In this document: positions 1 to 6,385 of the stretch, in pieces
Layout: each line of letters begins with the position of its first letter
How positions within the stretch are numbered: the stretch's first letter is position 1
Assembly (NCBI GenBank): GCA_030727085.1
Contig: JANRCF010000043.1
Location: 34,222 to 47,783 of the forward strand
Length of the DNA stretch: 13,562 nucleotides
Source of the DNA: Alphaproteobacteria bacterium
GTDB lineage: Bacteria > Pseudomonadota > Alphaproteobacteria > Paracaedibacterales > CAIOTO01
Direction: 5' to 3'
Position numbers and translations under genes: made by a program
The notes under the pieces: model-generated
Databases searched by the model: none
The model's input: only the letters and a program-made list of their open reading frames with translations
What the model was told of the DNA's origin: nothing

Positions 1-20
1 TTAAGACTATAGGAGTCATA

Positions 21-92
21 ATGTTCAAGCATGCAAAATGGATCAACAATAGAAGAACTATAATTTATGCTAAAAAACACAATGAAGCTTAA
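21..92 (+). CDS. Possible 23-residue peptide or 3' tail of an upstream gene
   Basis: An ATG at 21 has AGGAG at 11-15, a good spacing for a ribosome binding site. It opens 23 codons rich in Lys, Arg and Asn, ending in TAA at 90-92. The same frame is open to the left edge of the window, so it could equally be the end of a gene starting outside. I recognise no family. In such AT-rich DNA a frame of this length is expected by chance, so it is a weak call resting mainly on the AGGAG. Confidence 0.15.
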   Translation: MFKHAKWINNRRTIIYAKKHNEA

Positions 93-271
93 ATATTTTA
101 AAATTAGAAACACCAATTGAATTCTGATTAAAATTTTAAATATATTAAACAACAATATAAAAACAAATAAAAATCATTAATAAAATGTAAATACCAAGCC
201 AAAAATTCTCATCCACAGGCGCTCGCCCAAGAATCCACGTCCAGGTCACAAGTAATGCTTAAAAAGACACC

Positions 272-325
272 GTCTGATCACACCAGACAAAAACGAAAGG
301 GGGAGATATGGAGGAAAACCAGGAG
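272..325 (+). repeat. Possible diverged, partial copy of the hemC-type palindromic element
   Basis: Bases 274-294 align without gaps to 8303-8323 of the Y-shaped element with 15 of 21 identities. Several differences keep a hairpin paired: GTCTG (272-276) pairs with CAGAC (284-288). Farther on, 310-325 matches 8314-8329 at 15 of 16 positions. However, the two matches hit overlapping parts of the reference element, and no left arm is visible. This is therefore a degenerate fragment at best. Its hairpin could instead act as a weak terminator for ftsQ on the minus strand, where a short T run follows. Confidence 0.25.
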
Positions 326-377
326 GAAATGCAGACGAAAAACTAAAAAGGCAGTTCAAGAATGATTCACAAAAACA

Positions 378-1331
378 CTAAACCTTTTCTTTGCCGCGAA
401 TCTTAACTCGGACCGCAGCTTCTGGTGTTAGTCGCATAATTACCTGTTTGGGCAAACGCAAATCGACTGATATCACATCGCCTGGGGTAATCTTTTGTTC
501 ATCCAGCAAAATTGAAAGCCGCGCCAGTGCATCTTCCAGACCTTCTTCAGGTAGCTTTATGGTGATTATTCCGTCGATTGTTAAATCCCATCGGCGCTCA
601 CGAATACGAATCATCGCTGTCAGATGTTTACGTACTGTAATAAACTTATTCAGCAAATCAAGTAGTTTTGGGGTGTGTGCAGGCGCATTAACGCCAGCAA
701 CAATAGGAAGTGCTTTAAATACATCAAGAATTGGGCTTTTAATAACAACGCCATCTTTATCAACAAGATAATGCTTTCCTTGACGTTGCCACAGTGCAAT
801 GGGTTGGCGCTCAACAAGTTTTATGTACAGCAAATTAGGTAGGCGGCGCTGAACGGTCGCGGTCTTAATCCAATCAACTTTCAGCAAGTTATCGCGAATA
901 ACATCGATGTCGTATGCTAAAATAGGTGTTTTTGTTTTAACTTGCGCTGCTGCCATAATAACATCAAGCGATGCATTTTTGCGCCCCTCAACAAAAACAT
1001 CCCGCACATCAAGACCAATACTCCCTGAATACAGAACAAGGCGATCTTTTGTGGCGCTGTAGGCTTTTTGAGGCAAGCCAAGCGCAATGCTGATAGCTGT
1101 CGCGATACCAATAACAATCAAGCTGACTGCCATAAACCAACTACGTACTTGACTTCGGTTACGTTGCGCACGAATGCGTTCTGTTCTATTGTGTTTTGGC
1201 TTTGCGTTTGCAAACGAAAAACGATCAAGAAAGGCGGTGCTTAAGAAAAAAGCTGATTTTCTTTCAAGGGGAGCCTTTTTGCGCCGAGAAACTACGCTGT
1301 TTTCTTTTGAAGATGCTTTTAACTGGCGCAT
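378..1331 (-). CDS. ftsQ: Cell division protein FtsQ
   Basis: FtsQ is a bitopic inner-membrane divisome protein that links FtsB/FtsL to the early division machinery. The 317-residue protein shows the family layout. A long basic cytoplasmic N-terminus (about 1-64) is followed by one membrane helix (about 65-86). A POTRA domain comes next (about 106-175), where DVFVEGRKNAS and the WIKTATVQRRLPNLLYIKLVERQPIALW stretch (given here as W154-W179 region) are typical. The beta domain follows with the YLVDKDGVVI motif. The C-terminus ends in basic residues. The start ATG lies inside the last codons of ddl (13-bp overlap), so translation is probably coupled; I see no strong ribosome binding site. In many alphaproteobacteria ddl-ftsQ is followed by ftsA, but no gene follows here inside the window. 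The identification is strong from domain order, motifs and the ddl neighbour. Confidence 0.93.
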   Translation of the reverse strand: MRQLKASSKENSVVSRRKKAPLERKSAFFLSTAFLDRFSFANAKPKHNRTERIRAQRNRSQVRSWFMAVSLIVIGIATAISIALGLPQKAYSATKDRLVLYSGSIGLDVRDVFVEGRKNASLDVIMAAAQVKTKTPILAYDIDVIRDNLLKVDWIKTATVQRRLPNLLYIKLVERQPIALWQRQGKHYLVDKDGVVIKSPILDVFKALPIVAGVNAPAHTPKLLDLLNKFITVRKHLTAMIRIRERRWDLTIDGIITIKLPEEGLEDALARLSILLDEQKITPGDVISVDLRLPKQVIMRLTPEAAVRVKIRGKEKV

Positions 1332-2254
1332 GTCGCGTGCTCGATCATTGTGCTGAGGAGCACACCAAAGCTGATGCCTTTATGCTTTGCAATTGCAGGA
1401 ACAAGAGACACTGCCGTGAACCCCGGCTGTGTGTTGAGTTCAAGCAGTGCAATGCGGTGCGGTGTAACACCTGTATCTAGCCTAAAGTCTGCGCGCGTGA
1501 CGCCTTTGCAACCCAATACCTTATGGGCACGTTCTGTGTAATCACATAGTAGATCTTCGGTGGTAGCATCGACGGGCGCAGGCACAAGATGCGTCTCACA
1601 ACCGGCTGTATATTTTAATTCATAATCACGAAACCCACGATCCTTAAAGGCTTCGTTTGCACATGTTTCAACTGTACCAATTGCCTTGCCATCTACCACA
1701 GCGACACTGATTTCGCGTCCTGGAATATATACTTCAACAATGACATGATCACCAAATGTCCACGCTGCCATGGCTTTGCTGCGGTCAGCATCCTCACGAA
1801 TGATCGAAACGCCGCGACTTGACCCTTCGTTTAGGGGCTTGATCACATACGGAAATGCAAATGGATGCGCGCCATTTTTGTAATCATTTAGCGATAATAC
1901 GTTGTACTCTGGCACAGGAATGCCTTCTTGAATAAAGATCAAACGCGATAAAATTTTATCCATCGCCACAGCAGATGCGGTTACACCCGAATGTGTGTAT
2001 GGAATTTGCATCATATCAAGGACGCCCTGAATAACACCATCTTCGCCGCCTGTACCATGCAGAGCATTAAATACAACATCTGGCTTGACGGTTTGAATCG
2101 CATCTACGAACGCATTAATGTCACGTGTCACATCGAGTTCGGACACAGCGTAGCCTTGCTCCTTCAATTCTTTCGCAATGGATTTCCCTGTTGTGAGAGA
2201 TACTTCACGTTCATTTGACCAGCCGCCCATCAGTACAATAATTTTTTTAGTCAT
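1319..2254 (-). CDS. ddl: D-alanine--D-alanine ligase
   Basis: This ATP-grasp enzyme joins two D-alanines with ATP to make the dipeptide added to UDP-MurNAc-tripeptide by MurF in the cytoplasm. Family signatures are all present: the N-terminal GGWSNEREVSL (10-20, with Glu15 as in E. coli DdlB), HGTGGEDGVIQG (66-77), the ATP-binding VIKPLNEGSSRGV (137-149), KYTAG (214-218), and the catalytic/metal-binding R254, D256, E272, N274 and G278 in TRADFRLD and ELNTQPGFT. The length of 311 residues is typical of the DdlB type. The gene overlaps ftsQ by 13 bp, a remnant of the dcw cluster, but murC/murB are not upstream. The start has a purine-rich AAGGAA about 12 bp upstream. Its 259-bp leader region carries a tandem dyad (2464-2502). 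Confidence 0.96.
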   Translation of the reverse strand: MTKKIIVLMGGWSNEREVSLTTGKSIAKELKEQGYAVSELDVTRDINAFVDAIQTVKPDVVFNALHGTGGEDGVIQGVLDMMQIPYTHSGVTASAVAMDKILSRLIFIQEGIPVPEYNVLSLNDYKNGAHPFAFPYVIKPLNEGSSRGVSIIREDADRSKAMAAWTFGDHVIVEVYIPGREISVAVVDGKAIGTVETCANEAFKDRGFRDYELKYTAGCETHLVPAPVDATTEDLLCDYTERAHKVLGCKGVTRADFRLDTGVTPHRIALLELNTQPGFTAVSLVPAIAKHKGISFGVLLSTMIEHATCAS

Positions 2255-2463
2255 ATTTTTTTATTTATTCCTTACGTGCTAGGAAGCAGTTTCATTTCTG
2301 TGGCTCTATCGATCGTCATTGCGCTGCACATCAGGTCGGTAGATTTACAAAATAATCTAATATATTAAACAACACTCACTTTAGCAATTTAAGGCTAAGT
2401 TAGCAATGAATAACATTGGGAATAAAGTAGCGCGTAAAAGATTGTGCATCACAAAACCATTAC

Positions 2464-2502
2464 TGAGTATTTTTACTCAATGCACAGAGTAATTTTACTC
2501 AA
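2464..2502. promoter_or_regulatory. Tandem dyad, possible operator or paired hairpins
   Basis: Two near-identical palindromes lie in tandem: GAGTATTTTTACTC (2465-2478) and GAGTAATTTTACTC (2487-2500), each followed by AA. Their start-to-start distance is exactly 22 bp, about two turns of DNA, which is the usual layout of a double operator for a dimeric helix-turn-helix regulator. They sit 210-250 bp upstream of ddl and 12 bp after the end of the peptidase gene. They could alternatively form small RNA hairpins between the two genes. The repeat is seen directly; the regulatory role is inferred. The rest of the 2255-2513 gap holds no recognisable gene. Confidence 0.45.
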
Positions 2503-2513
2503 TAAGCGAGGTG

Positions 2514-3233
2514 TTACCCAAACGCATACAGCGAACTGCCATTCTTCTTAAGCCATGCCCGAGCCTTTTCATAATTCGGGCAAACTTTCGCCACCGTATC
2601 CCAAAAGGCTTTCGAATGATTCATATGAACGCGGTGGGCAACTTCGTGGGCGCAAACGTAAGTGAGAACTTCTTCAGGAGCCAATATAAGGCGCCAGTTA
2701 TAGTTCAAATTCCCCGCGGAGGAACAGCTGCCCCAACGGGTGTGCATCGCTTTCACGGAAACCTTTGCAACAGTGACGTTTAGCGCTTTGGCAAACTGGA
2801 GACTTGCGATGGTGCAATCATCCATGGCCTGCTTTAATAGCCATCGCCTGACGTGGGTATCAATACGCGTAAGGGCGGCACGCACAAAGAATAAATCGCC
2901 ATCGGGTTTAACGAGCACCTTATTTGATTCTTCATGGGCGAGCGCATAAGGTCTTCCTCTATAAGGAACAATCACACCTGGTGCAAATTCTTTCGCAACG
3001 GCACCGTGCTTTGCAACTTGTTTTTCAATCCAACCTTGATGCTTTGTGATGAATTCTCGAAGAAATGTTTTTGTTGTACGTTTGGGCGCGCTTACAACCA
3101 CGTGCCGGTCTTTTGTGGAAAATGACATGGTGATGCGCGCTGACCCTTTGCGTTCCCGCACATAAACAGAAACACTTACCTGAGTCTGTCCGGGTATTTT
3201 ATTGGCTAAAGGAATTTCAGCGAAGAGGATCAT
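2514..3233 (-). CDS. YgjP-like (DUF45/M48-type) zinc metallopeptidase
   Basis: This 239-residue protein belongs to the YgjP/SprT-like metal-dependent hydrolase family. The C-terminal half contains the diagnostic TRWGSCSSAGNLNYNWRL (165-182), then YVCAHEVAH (192-200) with the HExxH zinc site (H196, E197, H200). The NHSKAFW motif follows, and its H206 is the likely third ligand. The N-terminal half (about 15-110) is the usual beta-rich region with a KRTTKTFLREFITKHQGWI segment. No signal peptide is visible, so a cytoplasmic location is likely. The substrate is unknown for the family. The ATG at 3233 has only a weak A-rich ribosome site. The gene follows fabD on the same strand, with a palindromic element between them, and may be read from the fabD transcript or from its own promoter. 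Confidence 0.9.
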   Translation of the reverse strand: MILFAEIPLANKIPGQTQVSVSVYVRERKGSARITMSFSTKDRHVVVSAPKRTTKTFLREFITKHQGWIEKQVAKHGAVAKEFAPGVIVPYRGRPYALAHEESNKVLVKPDGDLFFVRAALTRIDTHVRRWLLKQAMDDCTIASLQFAKALNVTVAKVSVKAMHTRWGSCSSAGNLNYNWRLILAPEEVLTYVCAHEVAHRVHMNHSKAFWDTVAKVCPNYEKARAWLKKNGSSLYAFG

Positions 3234-3258
3234 GTTTTTTATTTTTCTTTATTATTCT

Positions 3259-3369
3259 TTGTCTTTCCCGCGAAGGCGGGAATCCAGAGTGTTATTGTGC
3301 GCTCTTCCTTATATAACTGATAGTTTTGAATCAAATTTTTCTGGATCCCCGCCGTCGCGAGGATGACAA
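3259..3369. repeat. Palindromic intergenic element with 29-bp terminal inverted repeats
   Basis: The two ends, 3259-3287 and 3341-3369, are inverted repeats matching at 24 of 29 positions by hand count. Each arm is itself a hairpin of the CCCGC...GCGGG type (left arm core CCCGCGAAGGCGGG at 3267-3280). The GC-rich arms contrast with an AT-rich 53-bp centre. This arrangement resembles the small non-autonomous repeats with GTCATTCCCGCG-type ends that are widespread in proteobacterial intergenic DNA. It begins 13 bp after the fabD stop, so its hairpins may also end or attenuate fabD transcription. It also occupies the leader of the downstream peptidase gene. Confidence 0.8.
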
Positions 3370-3382
3370 GAAATGAAATGCA

Positions 3383-4330
3383 TTATCCCAACATCGCCAA
3401 GAACGCCCCCACATCGGTGGCATTTTGCACTGAAATAGCTGCGACATCAGGTTCAATTCGTTTAATCAATCCAGCCAGCACTTTGCCTGACCCCAATTCT
3501 ACAAACGTCGTCGTTCCCAGTTGCTTCATATGCGTCACGCTTTCACACCAGCGCACACGACCTGTGATTTGAGAAACAAGCGTTGGCGTGATAAACGCTT
3601 TATCAACCAATGGCATTGCAGTTATGTTTGCAATGATCTGACTTGTACCGTCATGAATTGTGGTTTTACCAAGCGCATCTTCCATTACGCGTGCAGCAGG
3701 TTCCATCAATGGGCTATGAAATGGCGCACTCACAGGCAACAACAAACCACGCTTTGCGCCAGCATCTAACGCACGTTTTATAACTTCATCTACAGCATCT
3801 TTATGGCCGCTGATGACTACTTGACCAGGACTATTATCATTGGCAACGCCGCAAAAATTATCTGGCTTATCAAAACCGTCGAGTAATGATTCCACAACAG
3901 GTAAATCCAGCCCTAAAATGGCTGCCATCGCACCAACACCAACGGGAACTGCTTCTTGCATAGCACGCCCTCTAAGGCGAACTAAACGCACAGCATCGGT
4001 TAGGCTTAAATATCCCGCTGCACATAAGGCTGAATATTCACCCAACGAATGCCCGGCCATCATTGGTGACAATACGGCAGAAGTATTTTGTGCTTCGTCC
4101 ATAATGACACGGAATGCCATCATACTTACCGTTAACAATGCGGGTTGCGTGTTTTCGGTCAACATCAACGTATCATTAGGGCCTTCAAACATTGTACGCG
4201 ATAGCTTTTCTTGAAGTGCATCTTCGACTTCGTCCACAACAAGGCGAGCTGCTTTGAAATTATCATACAGATCGCGCCCCATGTTGATTGCTTGCGATCC
4301 TTGGCCGGGAAATACAAATGTAAAAGTCAT
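3383..4330 (-). CDS. fabD: Malonyl-CoA:ACP S-malonyltransferase
   Basis: FabD transfers malonyl from CoA to acyl carrier protein, supplying the extender unit for cytoplasmic type II fatty-acid synthesis. The 315-residue sequence has all family landmarks: the N-terminal FVFPGQGSQ (5-13), the nucleophile elbow GHSLGEYSALCAAG (93-106) with catalytic Ser95, the RLRGRAMQEAVP segment whose Arg binds the malonyl carboxylate (R120 or R122), VANDNSPGQVVISG (162-175), and the catalytic His in PVSAPFHSPLM (H205). The length is normal. GGAA sits about six bases before the ATG as a ribosome site. Unlike many bacteria, fabG and acpP are not adjacent. The next gene on this strand is the YgjP-like peptidase, across a palindromic element. 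Confidence 0.97.
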   Translation of the reverse strand: MTFTFVFPGQGSQAINMGRDLYDNFKAARLVVDEVEDALQEKLSRTMFEGPNDTLMLTENTQPALLTVSMMAFRVIMDEAQNTSAVLSPMMAGHSLGEYSALCAAGYLSLTDAVRLVRLRGRAMQEAVPVGVGAMAAILGLDLPVVESLLDGFDKPDNFCGVANDNSPGQVVISGHKDAVDEVIKRALDAGAKRGLLLPVSAPFHSPLMEPAARVMEDALGKTTIHDGTSQIIANITAMPLVDKAFITPTLVSQITGRVRWCESVTHMKQLGTTTFVELGSGKVLAGLIKRIEPDVAAISVQNATDVGAFLAMLG

Positions 4331-4452
4331 AAAAGTTCCATTGTTATTTAAAAATATATCACTTAGTTGTAGCGGATTTTGGCTGTACTGTCACGAATTT
4401 CACACATAGCAAGTTAAGGAATTCACCGAACTTACACACATTACAAATCAAC

Positions 4453-4584
4453 TTATTGCATTCCAAGACGCGCATCACTCAGACTTTTAACTGCATATAT
4501 ATCCTCGTATACTTCCGACAGAAACAGAGCAGCAACATCATCCACTAAATCGGGCTTTACGAGCCAGCAAACGTCCAAACACAC
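4453..4584 (-). pseudogene. Short coding-like frame overlapping the 3' end of the membrane hydrolase gene
   Basis: On the minus strand a frame opens after a stop at 4591-4593 and runs 43 codons from a GTG at 4584 to TAA at 4453. It overlaps the end of the membrane hydrolase gene in the frame reached by a -1 (or +2) shift. The translation past the overlap looks protein-like: KPDLVDDVAALFLSEVYED followed by IYAVKSLSDARLGMQ, an amphipathic acidic helix-like segment. It could be the original C-terminus of the hydrolase lost by a frameshift, a fragment of another gene, or a chance frame. No good ribosome site is seen. I recognise no family. The remaining part of the 4331-4556 gap holds nothing else I can name. 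Confidence 0.25.
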
Positions 4585-5639
4585 AAATCTTTAAGGATCC
4601 CCCAATAACGGCGTATTTTTGATCCTAGCGTTAAATGTTCAGCGGCAACTATAGGTGAAACTGCACCATTTTGCACAAATCTAACCTCATCATAATCAAC
4701 ATTTTTAACCACGGTGCTGCCATTGATGCACACACAGAACCGCCCAAACGGCTGATGTGATAACAAGCCATAACGACCATCAATCACACAAAAGCCATGT
4801 GCGGTCTGGGCTTTGGTCACATAAATTCCATTTGTAAACCAGTCATACGTCTTGAATGCGATATGTTCGCGAATAGGTACCGGAATCACTGAAATCGTTT
4901 GAGCAACCCACGGCTTACATTTTTTCGTCCATGTTGAATATTCACTTACATACACGGCATCATTTGTTTGCACCCAAAGGCGCTGTGCAAAGATCGTTGG
5001 CAACAGTGGAAATGCCTCAATCCGTGAACATTTTAAATTATTCTGCGCACAAAAATTACGCGCAACACCCAACGCTTTATCGTGCTGGGCAATGCCTAAA
5101 AGCAAATAAACCGATGTTAAAAATAGCGTAGCACTGCTAACAATGAAACTTTTATAAGGTGCTGCCAAACCAACCACGATACTGATCACCAATGGCACAC
5201 TGTAGACAGGATCAATAATCGGAATCGCATTTAACGCAAACCGATGATTCAAAAATGGGGAAAGCAACTGTGTACCAAATGTCGTGAACAAATCCAAAAG
5301 TGGATGTGTGATCAACACCCAAAAACATAAAAGACTCCAGGTTTTTATTTGTTCGGCATACGTGCGTATATCTCTTTTTGTCGTCAGCCAATGATCAATA
5401 TGATACAACGCCATACCCAACGGAATCGCCATAATAAAGGCAAAAAACACACTATGCGTTACTCCGCGATGAATCAACTCCATCGCCATTGGGGTCGATA
5501 CACATTTTGCCACCAAAACATCCGCATCAGGCAACAAACCAACAATGCCACCCCAAAGAATAGCGCGCTTCCCCAAATGTCGCTGAAAGCCAACCTGCGC
5601 AACAACAGCCCCTAAAAGCCCTCGCGTTATTAAATCCAT
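4557..5639 (-). CDS. YdjM/DUF457-type membrane-bound metal-dependent hydrolase
   Basis: This is a 360-residue inner-membrane protein. The N-terminal 150 residues carry the family's conserved polar motifs near membrane segments: GLLPDADV (34-41, with D38 and D40), HRGVTHS (57-63) and THPLLDLFTTFGTQLLSP (111-128). These motifs probably bind metal. Hydrophobic segments are visible at about 64-80, 101-115, 139-158 and 163-182. The C-terminal half (about 185-360) looks soluble and variable. The substrate of the family is not established. The start ATG overlaps nothing; the divergent rimI begins 75 bp away, so a two-way promoter is likely in 5640-5713. A coding-like stretch in another frame after the stop (4453-4556) raises the question of a frameshifted C-terminus. 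Confidence 0.85.
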   Translation of the reverse strand: MDLITRGLLGAVVAQVGFQRHLGKRAILWGGIVGLLPDADVLVAKCVSTPMAMELIHRGVTHSVFFAFIMAIPLGMALYHIDHWLTTKRDIRTYAEQIKTWSLLCFWVLITHPLLDLFTTFGTQLLSPFLNHRFALNAIPIIDPVYSVPLVISIVVGLAAPYKSFIVSSATLFLTSVYLLLGIAQHDKALGVARNFCAQNNLKCSRIEAFPLLPTIFAQRLWVQTNDAVYVSEYSTWTKKCKPWVAQTISVIPVPIREHIAFKTYDWFTNGIYVTKAQTAHGFCVIDGRYGLLSHQPFGRFCVCINGSTVVKNVDYDEVRFVQNGAVSPIVAAEHLTLGSKIRRYWGILKDLCVWTFAGS

Positions 5640-5713
5640 AACTAAAAAATCATTAAAAGTGTACCTGCGGCTATGTTACACTCTAATGAAATGAAATAAT
5701 AGACACCCCATTT

Positions 5714-6241
5714 ATGCATAAGCACTCTTCTCATTTCACAGAACCCAGACCTCTCTCAGGGTGTGACGCTCTTTCAATGGCAGACATCCACGGCTTATGT
5801 TTCCCAGATGCATGGACTGAAGAATTATTTTTTGATTGCTTTACTAAACCTGAATGGGACGGCGTTTTTGGATTTGGGATAGAGCAATCGCCAGAGCTTA
5901 TTAAACCTCCACACCCCGTCTCCACACAAAGCACATCTTCTCTCCTCGCTGGCTTTATTCTTGGACGAACGACATACGAAACCAACGATATTTTAACGTT
6001 TGCTGTCAATCCAGCCTATCAAGGAATAGGTATTGGCCGAACATTGCTCACAACGTATTTAAGTGCCGTTTCTTGCGCGTGCCTGCTCGAAGTCGCAACC
6101 AGCAATACAGCAGCAATTCATTTGTATAACACCTTTGGTTTTGAAATCATCGCATCCAGGCGTGATTATTACGACAGTCCAGATCCAGCCATGCGCGATG
6201 CGTATGTGATGGGGCGGCGGGGAATGCTTTCAAAGTCTTAA
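5714..6241 (+). CDS. rimI: RimI-type GNAT N-acetyltransferase (ribosomal protein S18 N-alpha-acetyltransferase)
   Basis: RimI acetylates the N-terminus of ribosomal protein S18 using acetyl-CoA. The 175-residue protein has the expected order. CFPDAWTEELF (29-39) is the RimI N-terminal helix motif. GFILGRTTYETNDILTFAV (80-98) comes next, then the acetyl-CoA loop NPAYQGIGIG (99-108). LLEVATSN (124-131) holds the likely general base E126 and the family Asn, and HLYNTFGFE (136-144) holds Y138, followed by the RRDYY (149-153) tail. It is longer than E. coli RimI (148), partly because of a Pro/Ser-rich insertion at about 57-77. The assignment as RimI rather than another GNAT rests on the CFP..W and LEV..SN..A..LY motifs. 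A degraded copy of its C-terminus lies 1.9 kb downstream (8032-8130). Confidence 0.87.
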   Translation: MHKHSSHFTEPRPLSGCDALSMADIHGLCFPDAWTEELFFDCFTKPEWDGVFGFGIEQSPELIKPPHPVSTQSTSSLLAGFILGRTTYETNDILTFAVNPAYQGIGIGRTLLTTYLSAVSCACLLEVATSNTAAIHLYNTFGFEIIASRRDYYDSPDPAMRDAYVMGRRGMLSKS

Positions 6242-6385
6242 TTTACCGTCATGTGAAAAAGCCTATCTTCCGTGGCAATCTAAAAAACTGCCGAACAATG
6301 AATAACTACACATAAAATAAACTGCTTTATTTACAATTTATTAACCAATAAATCTCTATAATATATTCTATGATGATTATATTAT

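Larger units (their letters stand above)
1..377. other. AT-rich non-coding region downstream of ftsQ
   Basis: I see no recognisable gene here. In many proteobacterial dcw clusters ftsA would follow ftsQ, but this region contains only short frames. Two tiny frames have good Shine-Dalgarno-like sequences: one at 21-92 (listed separately) and one of 12 codons at 308-346 preceded by a G-rich stretch (298-304). The second is too short to support as a gene. Bases 93-200 are almost pure A/T. Bases 272-325 resemble part of the palindromic element found near hemC (listed separately). Confidence 0.6.

Noticed and set aside
139..154. Exact 16-bp match to 2359-2374 (AATATATTAAACAACA), both in gaps flanking ddl-ftsQ.
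   Set aside because: The sequence is almost pure A/T apart from two C, so one such match in 13.5 kb is plausible by chance, and nothing around it is shared.
308..346. 12-codon frame with a strong G-rich ribosome site.
   Set aside because: It is too short and lacks any supporting similarity; the purine-rich stretch may belong to a decayed repeat.
391..771. Long plus-strand frame opposite ftsQ.
   Set aside because: It is the antisense shadow of a confident ftsQ gene; its composition (Ser/Arg/Ile-rich) reflects reversed codons.
6315..6332. AAATAAA-CTGC-TTTATTT hairpin after rimI as a terminator.
   Set aside because: The stem is entirely A/T, with no GC core and no clear T-run, so it is too weak to call.
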